From Ottelia alismoides (lineage: Eukaryota; Streptophyta; Magnoliopsida; Alismatales; Hydrocharitaceae): a stretch of 64,000 nucleotides of DNA. The DNA is taken from positions 496,001 through 560,000 of the forward strand of contig JAZKJV010008882.1 in NCBI GenBank assembly GCA_037367405.1, given 5' to 3'. Position 1 is the first letter of the stretch, and every line of letters begins with the position of its first letter. Under the pieces are notes generated by a model that searched no databases, had not been told where the DNA came from, and worked only from the letters and a program-made list of their open reading frames with translations. Both the position numbers and the translations under genes were made by a program. Positions 43,524 to 57,276 of this stretch are shown here, one piece after another.

Positions 43524-44808
43524 CTGCAAACAACAAATATGAAATGTCAAGACTAACCAGAAAGGCGCCAATAATGTAACAGTGACCAAAAAGTAAAATA
43601 GTTATTTCGGGCAAGAATAGATCTTGAATCTTCCATTCAGATCAACCTCATAGGCTAATACGAGCTGTCTCTAAATAAAGTACAACTAGTGCATACCCCA
43701 TGCAACTGTGCAAATATCAAATATCTTAAAGATAAAATCAACTCTAAAAATAAAAGTACTAAAAACAGAAATGATGGATCTCCATTATTTTTTGTGCAAG
43801 CAAATTAAATATGAATATCTTTATAGAAAATACTGAAAATATAAGCAACATAATGGCATTCCTGCCCTTTCACGGATATAATTAAAATGCATCAACGATC
43901 TTAAAAAAGAAATGCCAAAGCAAAGTTCCATCAGTATTTATAAAGTAATGCAGACATAAACAAAAAATATAGACTTAAATAAGTTATGATCCAAAAGAGT
44001 TATCTTTTTTTTGTTATGACAGGCCTAATCTCACTATTACTTGCAATACACCCACTAAAATAAATTGGCCTAGGTTGTTGTGATATCTTTGAATTTTTGA
44101 TTTATAACCAATATTGTTGTAAAAAAATTATTCTTGTAATCCACAGTGAATATCATATCAATTACTAAAAGTTTGCATAACTACAAGTATCAATTGATTT
44201 TTCATTAAAATTGGTATAGATTGCTTTTAATTTAGCAATAATTTGAATAAGAAGCAAATGGATAAGCATTGTTATATGATTCGTTGCTAGCAATATATCT
44301 ATGAATACTGATTCATTAAGAATTTAATTAATCAGAAATATTTTTGCAATGAATAGCATTCGTTGCTATACATTTAATTTCAAACTATATGACAACTTAT
44401 AGAAGGAAAAGGCCATGACAGGAGGATATTTAATTATAGGAAAATTATTCGTTATCACAAACCAATATTATTGCAGTGAACCATATTTATGGATGATGAT
44501 GTTGTTCGAGAAAAGGTTATTGAATTACACGCAATCCCTGTATGCTAGAAGAGGATGCATTATGATTTATACAATTTTGTCATGTTAAAGTCAAATCATA
44601 GCAATGTCTCACAATATGTTATTGATTCAATGGAAAATCATGCTTCATGCGTTTTTGTCATTAAATCTAAATCAAAAAGTGACTCATCATATGATATAAC
44701 TTAGATTAAAATAATTAAAAAGCAATCACAACAGAAAAATGCATGGCTTACATATTTTATAATTTTCTTATAAAAAACTTTAAATGTCACCATAACCTAA
44801 AACCCCAC
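43524..44808. other. SEC5 intron DNA
   Basis: This is uninterrupted AT-rich intron of about 1.3 kb, with no element or exon that I can recognise. It continues into copia C and the rest of the window's right part. Confidence 0.6.
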
Positions 44809-45016
44809 CGTTAGAATTATTATATTACAATTATATTTAAACCCTTCGGGTTCCGTAACCCTTAACCTTTTGGATTATGTAACCTATAACCCTTCGGGTT
44901 CCGTAACCTCTCAGGGGTATTTATGCATTTTTCTTCTTGTACTCTCTAGGATTTTTCTCTATATAAGAGACCCTAACCCTATGGAATACATATCCTATTC
45001 ATCTCTCTTCTCCACA
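44809..45016 (+). repeat. copia C 5' LTR (208 bp)
   Basis: It starts CGTTAGAATT (TG mutated) and ends TCTCCACA. It contains three tandem units based on AACCCTTCGGGTTCCGTAAC, against two in the 3' LTR, which explains the 22-bp length difference. The TATA motif is CTCTATATAAGAGA. Confidence 0.88.
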
Positions 45017-45500
45017 GCGTATCAGAGCAACGGTCCTAGACCGAGGTTCTAATTTAAAATCCCCACCGCCACCTTCAAGTCTCGCAAAAGCCTGTGTGGG
45101 ACATCTTCCCTGAATTAGGGCCTCGCGCAAGGCCCACCAATCGCCTCCAGTGAAGCAACTTGACCCCAAAGGAGCATCTCCAGCACCTACAGGTGCCACC
45201 AGGGGGGCACACATCCCTCTCGCTAGTGTTACCCTATGCTTTCAGGACCTCATACGAATGTTGTCAGCCCCACAGCTACCCTCCACGGGTACCGCAGGGA
45301 CTCTTTGGAGATCCAAAACTCATCAAGGATTGCTGCCAAGAATCCAGATCTATTGTCCATTAAGGGTTTCCAGCCCTTCTTCAAGGGCAAACATGAGTTC
45401 TAGGGTATTTTTTAGCTCTTATATGCATCCTTAGTTGATTATAAGATCTTCTTTCTATTTTAAGACCACCACGACGCCTTCTTCTACCGAGACAAAGCCC

Positions 45501-46330
45501 ATGGTCACGAATATTATAGTACAAGGCATTACTATCAAACTCAAGGGCACAGAAAATTGTGTGCTCCGGTCTCGATCTTTTATGGTGTTCATTGGTGGTC
45601 AGAGGAAACTCTGCATTTTGACTAAAGATCCTTTAGATGAAAAGGACAAAGAGTACGACAACTGGCAGACTGACAACTATTTGGTTATCAACCGGATGAC
45701 CAACAGTGTTGAGGCTCACATTGCCTCAAATCCTCTTTACAAAAATACAGCCAAGGAAATATGGGAGGATCTCAAGCAAACATACTCCCAGACGAAGACA
45801 AAGTCACACCTTGCGGACATTTACAGACGAATCTGATTGGCATCTCAGGGTGATTCCACCCTCATCGAGTACTACAGGCATCTCTCCAGCCTATATGAGG
45901 AGCTTGCAATAGTTCAGCCCTCATGTTGCACCAAACAGATACAAGAGCATTCTGACTGGTAGGTATACCGCTTCCTTGATGGCCTGCGTTCTAGATACCA
46001 TGCAGCGAAGGAGCAATTTCTTATATCAGACACATTGTCAACAATGAAGGCCGTCTTTAGCCGACTTGAGGAGCTCGAGACATCAGTTGCTCGGCCTCCC
46101 GTCTTACCTTCAACAAAGAACTTTGCACACATCGCCTCATCTGGGCGAGGAGGCAGATATGGCTTGCGAGGACGCGGTCGTGATCCAAATCGTGGCCATG
46201 GACGGGAACCGGACAAGGCCGTGATTTTGGTCGTGGTCGTGGGCGAGACTCAATTGCCTCATGCACTCACTGTGGTAGGTGGAACCACCCGACTGAACGA
46301 TGCTGACAGAAGTTTGACGTGCCTTCTTAT
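45501..46330 (+). pseudogene. copia C gag
   Basis: Frames give IKLKGTENCVLRSRSFMVFI, VINRMTNSVEAHIASNPLYK, KEIWEDLKQTYSQTKTKSHL, then a stop, LIEYYRHLSSLYEELAIVQP, YRFLDGLRSRYHAAKEQFLI and STMKAVFSRLEELETSV. A Gly/Arg-rich stretch and a CTHCGRWNHPTERCW-type knuckle follow after a frameshift (about 46255-46310). It is the capsid/nucleocapsid precursor, broken by at least two stops. Confidence 0.88.
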
Positions 46331-47149
46331 TATGCCAATAATGCTTATGAGGATGTCTATGATGTGGAAGAGGTATCGCCTACCTCCAGTGGCAAAACTG
46401 TTCATCTTAATAATGCAGATTACTCCCACCTAATGCGGATTCTTCAGACTCTAGGACCAACCACCACTAATAACACTACAACTGTGGCTCCAACTACTCC
46501 TTCAGGTACAACAACCAACTCTGGTATCACTCCTACTCCAGCTTGGATTATTGATTTCGGTGCCTCTACTCATCTCACTAAAGAAGGTAATCAGTAGTCT
46601 GATCACCTCTTCCATACCATCCACTTCTGTGAAGTTAGTTCGATCGCTAATGGAACTCAAGCATAAATTACTATTGTTGGAACTATGGAATTCTCTTCCA
46701 AGTTGTGACTTTCGGGGGTTCATTGTGCTCCTGATTTTCCTCTTAGCTTGTTGTCAGTTCAAGAGCTTTGTGTTAAGCTTCATTGTCGTGTGATATTTGA
46801 TGAGTCTTGTTATTTTCAGGACATTCGGACGAAGCAAATTTTTGGAGGGGGTCATGAGAAGAACAACCTATATTATCTTGGCATATCCCCAGACTTCAAT
46901 TTTGTTGGTAATGCGTCCATATCCGAAGATCCGCTCCTATGGCATATGCGTCTTGGGCATCCCTTTGCCAAGGTCATCTCCATGATGTTTCTTGAACTCT
47001 CTACTCTGAAGCCCTTTCGGTGCGAGACATGTGAGTTTAGGCCATCGAGCATCGTTTCCCGTTCGTACTGAGTCTCGCATTACTGATGCTTTTCATCTTG
47101 TTCATTGTGAATCTGTGATGTTTGGGGACCTTGTCTGATCCGCACATTA

Positions 47150-47988
<839 letters not shown>

Positions 47989-48499
47989 AAATCGGTTTTC
48001 CTTACTTTACCCTACTGAGTCTCCTTTTCTCATACCTCTACGAATTTTTGGTTGTATTACCTTTGTTCATAACTTTCATGTAGCTGACAAATTATCCTCG
48101 CGTGCTCTTTCTTGGATACTCTCGTACCCAGAAATCCTATCACTGATATGATCCTGTTGGACGTCGACACTATGTGTCTACTAATGTTACCTTCTTTGAG
48201 CAAACAAGTTATTTCACACAGACTGTGAGTGACATTCCTCTGGAACTTCCTCCTCCGCCAATCGTCTATACTCGCCAGCGTACCTTTATACCTTCTACAC
48301 CAGTGTTTGTACCTTTACATGTCCCTTTTATGGAGGATGATGTGACCACTTCGAGTGCTCCCACTATTGTTGTCCCGGATGTACCTGGGGAGCTTCCTAT
48401 GGCTCTAAGCAAGTAAAAAAGGCAATGCACGTATCACCCCATGTCACATCTTATTTCTACAGATGATTTATCTAGCTGTGACAAGAGATTTGCAAATGC

Positions 48500-50040
48500 T
48501 CTGAATGTTATTTCTGCTCCAAAAGATCATTTCAGTGCAATGCAGGATCATGGTTGGCGACAAGCCAAGGATGAGGAGATGGATGCACTTACCTCCTATG
48601 GCACGTGGGATTTTGTGTCGTGCCCCCTGTGAGTTCACCCTGTGGCTTGTCGATGGGTCTTCACGGCCAAACAATCGCCTGATGGTTCTATTGACATGTT
48701 GAAAGTCAGACTTGTTGCCAAAGGTTTCACACCAGCTTTTGGAGTTGATTATTTTAAGACCTTCTCGCCTACTGACAGAATGGGGTTAATACATACCATT
48801 CCCTCTAATGCTGCCAACAAGGCTTGGCCAATTTATCGGCTTGATGTGAAGAATGCCTTTCTTTATGGTGGTCTTGAGGAGGAGGTCTACATGATTCAAC
48901 CGTCGGGGTATGTAGTCTAGGGGGAGCATGTATGTCGACTATGCAAGGCCATTTATGGCCAGAAGCAAAGCCCAAGGGCATGATTTGACAACCTCACTAT
49001 GGAGATCAACACACTTGGTTTTCAGAGGACAACATCTGACTACTCTGTCTTTGTTAGACAACGGTCTACTGGCACGAGCATCCTTGTTGTCTATGTTGAT
49101 GATATGGTTATCACAAGAGATGATGTAGATGATATTCAGGAGATCAAGACCTTCTTCCAGAAGGTCTTTCTCACAAAAGATCTTGGCCAACTTCGTTATT
49201 TTCTTGGCATCGAAGTAATACGCACTACAGATGGGCTCCATCTTTCACAGAGAAAGTGTTGCCTCGATATTCTGACTGAGGCAGGACTTCTTGGATGCAA
49301 GCCATTTGGCATTCCTACGGAAGTGTGAAAATATTCAACATTTACTGATCCAATTTTTTAGGATGCAACACGATACAGAAGCTTAGTGGGAAAATTACTC
49401 TATCTCACTGTTACTAGGCTTGATATATGATATGTTGTAAGCAGAGCCAGTCAGCATATGGAGAAGCCTCTTTACAGTCACTAGCAAGATGTTCTTTTGA
49501 TCCTTCGATATTTGAAGGAATCTCCTGGATGTGACTCTTCTATGGGGTGAATGGGCACACTAACATCTCAGCCTATACAGATTCTGGCTATGCTAGCTCT
49601 CCTAAGGATCGTCGATCTACTAAGGATACGCCATGTTTGTTGGGGGTAACCTTGTCACTTGACGAAGCAAAAAGCAGATAGTAGTTTCCAGATCTAGTGC
49701 GGAAGCAGAATACAGGGCAATGGCTCAGGCCACATGTGAGATCACATGGCTTGTTTCTTTCCTAACAGAACTTGACATGGCAGTCGCCACTCTTGTACCC
49801 TTATACCGCGACAACAAGTCTGCCATGTACATCACCACCAATCCAGGTTTCCATGAGCGAATAAATACATTGAAGTTGATTGCCATTTTATTCGTGATGC
49901 AGTACGAGGAGGACGAATCAGCACTCCACACATCTTCATTGAACGTCAACTTGCAGACATCCTCACAAAGGTTCTTCCACGGAAGCGCCTCATGTACTTA
50001 GTATCCAAGTTGGGCATGATCGACAGATATGCTCCAACAT
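48500..50040 (+). pseudogene. copia C reverse transcriptase and RNase H
   Basis: RT includes WRQAKDEEMDALTSYGTWDF, CRWVFTAKQSPDGSIDMLKV, GVDYFKTFSPTDRMGLIHTI, YRLDVKNAFLYGGLEEEVYM, and the catalytic VVYVDDMVITRDD (49087-49120, YVDD intact) plus LRYFLGIEVIRTTDGLHLSQ. RNase H includes RSSAEAEYRAMAQATCEITW (49691-49750) and YRDNKSAMYITTNPGFHER. A few stops and frameshifts, such as the stop after SGYVV at about 48918, break it. Confidence 0.9.
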
Positions 50041-50049
50041 GAGGGGGAG

Positions 50050-50235
50050 TGTTAGAATTATTATATTACAATTATGTTTGTAATCCTTTGGGTTCCGTAA
50101 CCCTTAACCCTTCGGGTTCCGTAACCCCACAGAGGTATTTATGTATTTTTCCTCTTGTACTCTATAGGGTTTTCTCTCTATATAAGAGACTCTAATCCTA
50201 TGGAATACATATCCTATCCGTCTCTCTTCTCCACA
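50050..50235 (+). repeat. copia C 3' LTR (186 bp)
   Basis: It starts TGTTAGAATTATTATATTAC, has two TTCGGGTTCCGTAACC units and CTCTATATAAGAGAC, and ends TCTCCACA. Confidence 0.92.
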
Positions 50236-50665
50236 CACATGAACACTAGAAACTTGTCCAATTACCTCTCCGACCTTTTGCACAACATAATTACCCCATT
50301 GACCATGGAAATTACCCCAAGAACCCCCACGATCTTCGAACAAATTAACCGTAAGGTTCATGGGATAAGAGTTAGCAAGTTTACAGGATCGAGGGGAGAA
50401 TTATATTATTTCAAAGGTCAAGAATATAATTTACAAAGTTTATAGGGTTCGTGGGGTAAAAATCCCTAACCTAAAAGTTTCTTACTATTTTGTGCAAATC
50501 TAGAATATAAGATCGTTAACAACGTAGTTGTAAGCTCTTTACATTCAAGTCATACATGTAAAACAATTATCATATCTGTAAAGCAAATTAAGGGACGACT
50601 ACTCACTTATGTTATACTGAAAATATGGTTAAAATTTAGATGCAGCAATAGAAATACTTCTTCAC
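50236..50665. other. unassigned DNA between copia C and D
   Basis: This is AT-rich DNA without recognisable coding or repeat features. Confidence 0.4.
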
Positions 50666-50689
50666 CACATCTGTGCACAATTTTACTCC

Positions 50690-52513
50690 TGGTCGTGACA
50701 ATCTCTCTCCTAGAGCTATCAAATGTGTGTTCGTTGGTTATTCTCGTACCCAAAAAGGGTATAGATGCTTTGATCCTGTGGGGAGAAAATATTATGCGAG
50801 TGTCTGTCATATTTTTAGAGTCTATTATTTATTTTTCTCCTACAGGTGATAGGTTGTCTAATGCTGACTCAGGCAAGGATGTCTTTGTTCCACCACCTCT
50901 GTTATCTCCACCAACAACTCCCCATGTCGAGTCTCAGTCGCCTCCACCTCCTCTACCATCTCCACCTCCGTCTACCATGACACAGTTCCTACCACTTGTA
51001 CATTGCAAGTCCTCTACTCGCCCCTCTGCTCATGCGCCTTCCCCGTCATCCAGCATATGCTTCAGGTATGTAATGAACACATTGTTTCTACTAATGGCAC
51101 TGGTGGTATGAGTGTTCCAATAGGATACTGTACAGGAGGAGCTGATATCAGAGAACTGAGAGGTTAATGACCTCGATGTACCTATTGCCTTGAGGAAGCC
51201 GTATCGTAATTGTGCCATTTATCCTCTAATTGTGCATGTTTCCTTGGACCATCTTTCATAGGAGTACAAGAGGTTTGTTATGGGACTTTCAGTTGTTACT
51301 ATCCCACGAACATATTAGGAGGCCATACAAGATAGCAGTCGGTGACTTGTCGTCGAGGAGGATATGGTTGATTTGCAGTCTCGTAGTACTTGGAGTGTTA
51401 TTTCTGCTCCTCCATGTGTCTCTGTCGTGGGGTGTAAATGGATCTTTAGGGTAAAGCAGCTGGCAGATGGCAGTGTGGATTGCTACAAGGCAAGGCTTAT
51501 ACCAAGTAGGTTCACCCAGACTTATGGGGTGGACTATCAGGATACCTTCTCTCAAGTGACCAGATATTCGACGTTGCGTATTATTCTATCAATTGTTGTT
51601 TCACAGGACCAGTCTCTTTACCAACTTGATGTGAAGAATGTGTTTTAATATGGAGATCTACAGAAGGAGGCTTATATGCAGCAGCCACTAAGGTTAGACA
51701 CTGACGGGGAGTCTCAGAAGGTGTGTAGGCTCCACAAGGCGATTTATTGCCTAAAGCAGGGTCCGAGAGCTTGGTACCATAAGCTTTCAGAGTTGATAGA
51801 GCATTGGGATTTGCTTGGTCCACTGCGGATAAATCACTTTCATGTTCAGATAACACAGAGAGGTATTGTTGCTATTCTCATCTATGTTGATGATATTATT
51901 ATGACAGATGATGATGAGTAGAACATTCATGCGGCCAAGGAGTTCCTAGGTCAGCGGTTTGTGATCAAGGACCTTGACAATCTTCGATACTTCCTTCGAT
52001 TAGAGCTCACCAGGAACCAGCACGATCTTGTGATGACCCAAAGGAAGTTTGTTACTGATCTTCTTCTAGAGATAGGTATGACAGGATACAAGCCATCTAC
52101 TACCCTTATGGATCCAAGCATGAGATTATATGATGATGACATCGAGGAGGTAGATAAAAGGAGATACAAGGAACTTGTAGGGAAGCTCTTATGTACTACC
52201 ATCACCAGGCCAGACATATCCTTTGTTGTGAGCAAGGTGAGCCAGTTCATGGAGCAGTCCAGGAAGGTTCATATGGATGCAGTCTATATGATTTTGAGAT
52301 ATTTGAAGAATTCATCCGGTATTGGTCTTATATTCAACAGAGGTACATCCCTTGAGGTGACAGGTTGTGCAGATGCAGAATATGCAGGAAGCCCTAGAGA
52401 CAGGAAGCCAGTTTTATCTTTACTATTTTTGTTGGGAGCTCTCTCGTGTCATGAAAAAGTAAGAAGCAGACAGTGGTCGTTAGATCCAGTGCAGAATCTG
52501 AGTACATGGCCAT
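50690..52513 (+). pseudogene. copia D hinge, reverse transcriptase, RNase H (first part)
   Basis: The hinge has YSRTQKGYRCFDP and a Pro-rich linker. RT has VVGCKWIFRVKQLADGSVDC, YGVDYQDTFSQVTRYSTLRI, YQLDVKNVF then a stop, KQGPRAWYHKLSEL, and the catalytic ILIYVDDIIMTDDDE (51880-51920, YVDD intact). RNase H has DAEYAGSPRDRKP and RSSAESEYMA, where the insertion splits it. Confidence 0.9.
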
Positions 52514-52798
52514 TGTTGGACATGCGAGCCCACGACGAGCCATTATACAATAAATGTTATTGCACATATCATTCCCTGATCTGAAATGAAGAATAAATAA
52601 TTCGCATAATAGGTCCCTTAGTACAATTAGGGTTATATACCATGGCCATCTTAATGATCATACAATTGTTGATTCAATAATTTAATCATAGAGGTTGGTG
52701 CTTGGATGAATATCTAAAGAGTTAGATTGAGGACTCATCAAGCATCGCCAAATGATTGTTAAGAGATGATCTCCAGCCTGAGTAGGATATGGCAACCA

Positions 52799-53490
52799 TT
52801 TTTTTTTTGAAACCAAAGCTTTTCGGGGGAAGCACGCCGTGGTGTTCGCCCCAAATATTATTAAATCAAAAGGAAAGAGAAGAGGGGAAGGAAGAAGAGA
52901 GGTACAGACACAAAGGATCGAGAGGATCCCGCAGCACACGCAACATGAATTACATTAGCAACCAGTCACTCAGAAGCAGATCAACGTGTGCTAAAACATT
53001 CTCCTTGTAAAACCTTTGTCCCCTGAAGATCTTAGCGTTCCTAGCGAGCCACAGCGCCCAAATGCAAGCGAACGGGCGAAGCAACTCCCTCGATGGCCGA
53101 TCAGCACCAGAACGCATGGATGTCCAAAACGAGTCAGCCGAGGATGCGTTGAGCCAAGAAACGTTTAGGTCCTCCCAGATAGTGCCAGAGCACGGGCAAT
53201 GGAAGAATAAGTGTTGCAGAGTCTCCACATTTTCGCCACACAGCACACAATCCATAGAGTCAGACCCCGAGAGAAACCTAGCACATCTATCTCGGGTCAA
53301 GACCCTCCCATGCCTCAAGAGCCAAAGAAAGAAAATCACCCTCTCCGGAAGCTTTAAGCGCCACAGCCACCCAAGATCTTTGCATAGAAGGTTCCGGTCA
53401 GAGGTCAGGTGTTGCGAGAGGACGTTGAAAGCCCGCCTTGACGAGAAGGTGCCGTCGCGCCAAACCCAATGATCCCTGTTGCGAGAGGAC
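52799..53490 (-). mobile_element. LINE 3' end fragment
   Basis: T-run at 52799-52808, then the inverted conserved 3' block (52825-52852). The minus strand encodes RDHWVWRDGTFSSRRAFNVL, ERVIFFLWLLRHGRVLTRDR, DSMDCVLCGENVETLQHLFF and ACIWALWLARNAKIFRGQRF, with a complete zf-RVT CVLC...H pattern. The frame is open over its whole length and is the least decayed LINE end in the window. The 5' boundary is near 53490 but uncertain. Confidence 0.87.
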
Positions 53491-54241
53491 GTTAGACATT
53501 TCTCAATTAGGTTGATATCTGACCGACCTCTTGATGCAAGTCCTCTACATAGGAAGAGATTCGGAGGTGTGAAATTAGTTCGGTCAAAGAGTTGACTTAA
53601 CGAGATCGAGATAACCAAAGTCCTATATCGTATGTAGTCACGATACAAGCATGCATCCTCTGACCAGAGACAGATGTGTTACTATATGTCTGAGTATGTA
53701 CATTTGGCAGACCAATAGGTTGATGACCTAACCTATGTTTATACACCGGCGCGCTGGTGTGCATATAAGGGCATATGAGTAATACGATCTCTCAAAGGGA
53801 TCATACAGGTTCATTTACGGAACCGGAAGGCATGAGCTCACTCATGAGATATTGGGAAGAATCAAATTCCGTGCACGGTCATCTCGCTTTGGAAGCTTGA
53901 CTGAATTTGTAGGTTTGATATATACTTTTGGAAAGTATGTGATCAAGACCTAGGTATGATACATGCTTTTGGAAAGTATATGATCGATACCAATTCCCAA
54001 TGATCGAATGAGAAACTTACTGATAAAAGCCCTGAAGTAGACAGTATAAAGTTGATCTAATACTTCGGGTTTATTCTGAGTATTCCAGTATGCAGAATGT
54101 ACAGGTGTTGGGAATACCTAAGGGTGATGTGATCAAAAACGATTGTATAACCATGACGCTTCCATTTCTAGAGAGTGATAAAACGGGTCTGGATTTTAGT
54201 GACTCTTCTCAGTAGAGATTCAGAGAAGTAATCCGATCTTG

Positions 54242-54955
54242 GTCCAAATGTTGGACATTGATATGAATGTGATTCAGATACAATGAGAAGATTAGATTTA
54301 CAGTCATGATTTAATCAAGCATCTATGGGAGGCCCTCGATCTGGATTTGAGATATGATCTCAATATCCAAGTCACTACACGTGGAACAATACATCGCCAT
54401 ATCCTTATCTCCAAGTATTCGCGGAGAAAGCGCATTATCCTTGAAAGGGTTCAGGATAATTTCATTGTTGATATTATGTATCCGAGCATTGAGAAAATGG
54501 ATAATTAAATGTGATTTAATTATCATGAGTGATATGAATTTGATTCATATTATAAGAAGAGTTATCTAAGATAATTAAATGTGATTTAATTATCAAAGAC
54601 ATGAATAATGTGAATGTGATTCATATTATTTGAGAACGAGAGAATAGAGATCCAAGATGATTAAATGTGATTTAATTATCATGGATATGAATAATATGGA
54701 TAGCAATATCCATATTAGTCACATATATTATAAATGTGATTTATAATATATAAGAGAGAGATATCTATAATTTACATTTACTAATTAAATGTTGATGTGA
54801 ATTAGATTCATATTGGACATTAAATTGAAAATGTAATTTACATTTTCTTTTGGGTTGTGAATGTGATCCACAAATTTTCAATGGCAAGATTGCAATATTC
54901 ACAAAATAATTATGAATTATTTTTGTAGAATAATTTACAACAATTGTTGTTGTAA
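54242..54955. repeat. series of palindromes, mostly centred on GTG
   Basis: At least ten near-perfect palindromes follow one another, e.g. 54242-54256, 54264-54276, 54500-54524, 54532-54550, 54570-54594, 54604-54630, 54656-54682, 54693-54716, 54723-54751 (13-bp arms), 54827-54847 (10-bp arms), 54855-54873 and 54903-54923. Most share the core AATGTGATT while the arms differ in sequence yet remain complementary. Confidence 0.85.
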
Positions 54956-55288
54956 AATTGGAGATACATGGAATTATGTAATCTAAGAAGATTACATTTG
55001 AGAACCTCCTTCCATATTGGATGGAAGGGACGGCCACCAATTCCTATTAGGAAAGGGTGGTCGTCCATTCCATATACATGGAAGGAGGCACTCTCCTTTC
55101 CATTATCTCCATATATTGTTGATTTAATTTTTGGATTGATTTATATTGATTTATCAATATATATTTAATCTAAATTAAATTAATTGTTGTTGGTTTTTAC
55201 CAACACAAATCTTAGCCATTAAAAGAAACACAATCAATGAGAACCATTCGTGCTGCCCATAGATTGAGATCCATGGATCCCAAAATAG

Positions 55289-55297
55289 TATAAATAG
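55289..55297 (+). promoter_or_regulatory. TATA box of the long LTR
   Basis: TATAAATAG sits 80-100 bp before a CT-rich stretch (55345-55400), as expected for a plant LTR promoter with a pyrimidine-rich 5' leader. It is the only strong TATA in this insertion. Confidence 0.6.
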
Positions 55298-55404
55298 AAG
55301 GGCATCCCTTGCTCTTCTTGGTAACAACTTATACAAGTTAAACAACAAGTCTCTCTCTTTCTTTCTCTCTACACGCCCTCTCTATATCTCTCTCATGTGG
55401 CCAT

Positions 55405-55916
55405 TGATGCAAATCGGCTTCGGCGCGGCGCGGGAAATAAAAGTTGAATGGTGGAAATTATGGGGTAGAAGAAAAAGAGGGGTTGAGAAGAAGAAAAACT
55501 CGTCGGTAACGAGGGGTTGAAGGAGAAGAACCGTGAAGACCACGTGGAGAGATGAGAGAAAATAGAGATTGAGATAAAATCTCAATTTTTCATTAATACT
55601 TGACTGACTAATACATTGGACTACCATCTCTTTATATAGGAGAGATGGGGTTACAAAAATAGAAAACAATTTAAATTGGACAACAAACTTATCCTAATTT
55701 GACCCTGACAAATTTAAAATTCAAATTGACCTCTAATTACCCTAATTGGACTCTAATTAATTAATTGACCAAAATTAAATCTACGAATAAACGTTGAGAT
55801 CACAGGCGATCTCAATTATTTAATTAGACAATTACGACAACTTAAAAACGTAAATAAAATTGACAATTAGAAATAGATAAATATTTGACCCTATATTTGG
55901 GTCCCACGCTGCATCA
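55405..55916 (-). repeat. 3' LTR of the small element
   Basis: 512 bp, TGATGCAAATCGG...GCATCA, with TATA motif (CTCCTATATAAAGAGATGG on minus, about 55630). Confidence 0.93.
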
Positions 55917-56230
55917 ACTCTCCTCCGCTTTAAAAATTCGTCTCCCGACGAATTGCTTGATGTAGGTGCGTCGTTGGAGCATTCATCCTTGACTTGTGGC
56001 TTCAATTTCCCAATTTGATCCTTTTCCATGTTACGTTTGTAGTTTCTTTCCACTGAGGGGTATAGCTGCAATTGTTCTACCCCTTCACTTAAAAGGATTT
56101 CATAGCATAATATGTCTTCCAATTGGCCCCTTTGATAAATAATTTTGGGTGGAGGAATACCTCTGTAATTTTCCCAATAATATCCCAAATCCCTAATTTT
56201 ATGGAATTGACCATTCCTGGGAGATAAACC
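55917..56230 (-). CDS. hypothetical protein end of the small LTR element
   Basis: The last part of a minus-strand frame (open from 56512 to 55832) reads FHKIRDLGYYWENYRGIPPP, LCYEILLSEGVEQLQLYPSV and SSNSSGDEFLKRRRVDAAWD, running through the polypurine tract into the LTR. No homologous domain is recognised. It might be the remaining tail of a lost polyprotein. Confidence 0.45.
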
Positions 56231-56234
56231 AGGA

Positions 56235-56965
56235 GGCCCGTTCGGGACTCTTCCTCGCCTCAGACGGCGCCGAAGGCTATGGTTAGGGCTTCGTTTTCTT
56301 TGGCGCTGGCATGCTTGGAGGCGACACACATGAAGGCCGCGCAATCTGCGGTGACATAGAGTTGGGTCGAGTGGGGACTGGCGGCGACGGCGACGACCAC
56401 GCCTCAAGCACGCACGGTGGTGGTGGAAGATCGAGCGCGAGCGTTGGTGCCATCCGTGGTGCCGATGATGGAGGCTCCAGTCAAGGGGCTTCGTGATTGT
56501 ATGGGGCTGCATCTTGCTGTTCCAACGGAGGGGTGGGTGACAAACGAACCCACGACGATGGCTATGTAGAACCCCACACCCGTGATGGTGGGTTCGGCTC
56601 GAAGTGTTGGTGTGCGGGGGCGGGAGGCGTCATGCGCACCTCGTGGTGCTGATGCGAGGGATCGGGAGGGGGCATGCGGACCTCGTGGCATGGTTGCGCC
56701 AGCCTTGCGCATGGGGGCAGTGGCTACTACAGCAAAGGCGACCCCGCGGATGGTGAATGTGGCGTAGATGTGTGGCGCAGGCCACGCATGCATCGTGGCT
56801 GGTAGAACCTTCTGCGGCAGTGGCTTTGGGGTGTGTGGATGCGAGAATCGGAGGCGGCGGTGATGCAGCCTCTTGGACAGCCACTTTGACTGTGAATAAA
56901 TCGAGGATTTCCGGTTCTTCCCCTGCCGGATACTCGTCGAATATGGGCCCAGAGTCCTCGTTTTC
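56235..56965. other. GC-rich middle of the small LTR element
   Basis: This GC-rich stretch has open frames on both strands, none resembling a known protein. It separates the first ORF from the tail and may be acquired filler DNA. Confidence 0.4.
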
Positions 56966-56968
56966 TTC

Positions 56969-57262
56969 CTACACAGCAATTGTATTAAGTAAATATTCAT
57001 CTTCATTGAAAATACCCTCATATTGTTGATCAAAATCATGTTGAACAGCAGGTCCAGCAATCTGATTTCTGTTGTTATCGTACGAATATTCATCGATTTG
57101 TGTGCCCAACCATGCTTGTACCTTGAAACTTGATAGGAGTCGATGCTTGAACTTCCTCGAACGCGAACGTGAATGCGGATCATGAGATATACGACTCAAA
57201 TTGGATTGCAAACGCCAGTAGGTGATCGGATCGTCGAATCGTAAAAACGATTCAATTTCCAT
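56969..57262 (-). CDS. hypothetical protein of the small LTR element, first ORF
   Basis: The ORF starts at an ATG that is part of the primer-binding site (57260-57262, GCATGG) and encodes about 97 residues: MEIESFLRFDDPITYWRLQS, SRSRSRKFKHRLLSSFKVQA, then acidic text ending YLLNTIAV and TAG. The frame continues beyond the TAG with an acidic stretch (EENEDSGPIFDEYPAGEEPE). I do not recognise the family. It may be a gag N-terminal remnant; readthrough of the TAG is possible but unproven. Confidence 0.55.
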   Translation of the reverse strand: MEIESFLRFDDPITYWRLQSNLSRISHDPHSRSRSRKFKHRLLSSFKVQAWLGTQIDEYSYDNNRNQIAGPAVQHDFDQQYEGIFNEDEYLLNTIAV

Positions 57263-57276
57263 GCTCTGATACCAAA

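Noticed and set aside
52509..55404. GCCAT both at the long-LTR borders and left of the small LTR element
   Set aside because: The small element's other flank is GTCAT, so its target repeat is its own and the match is coincidence.
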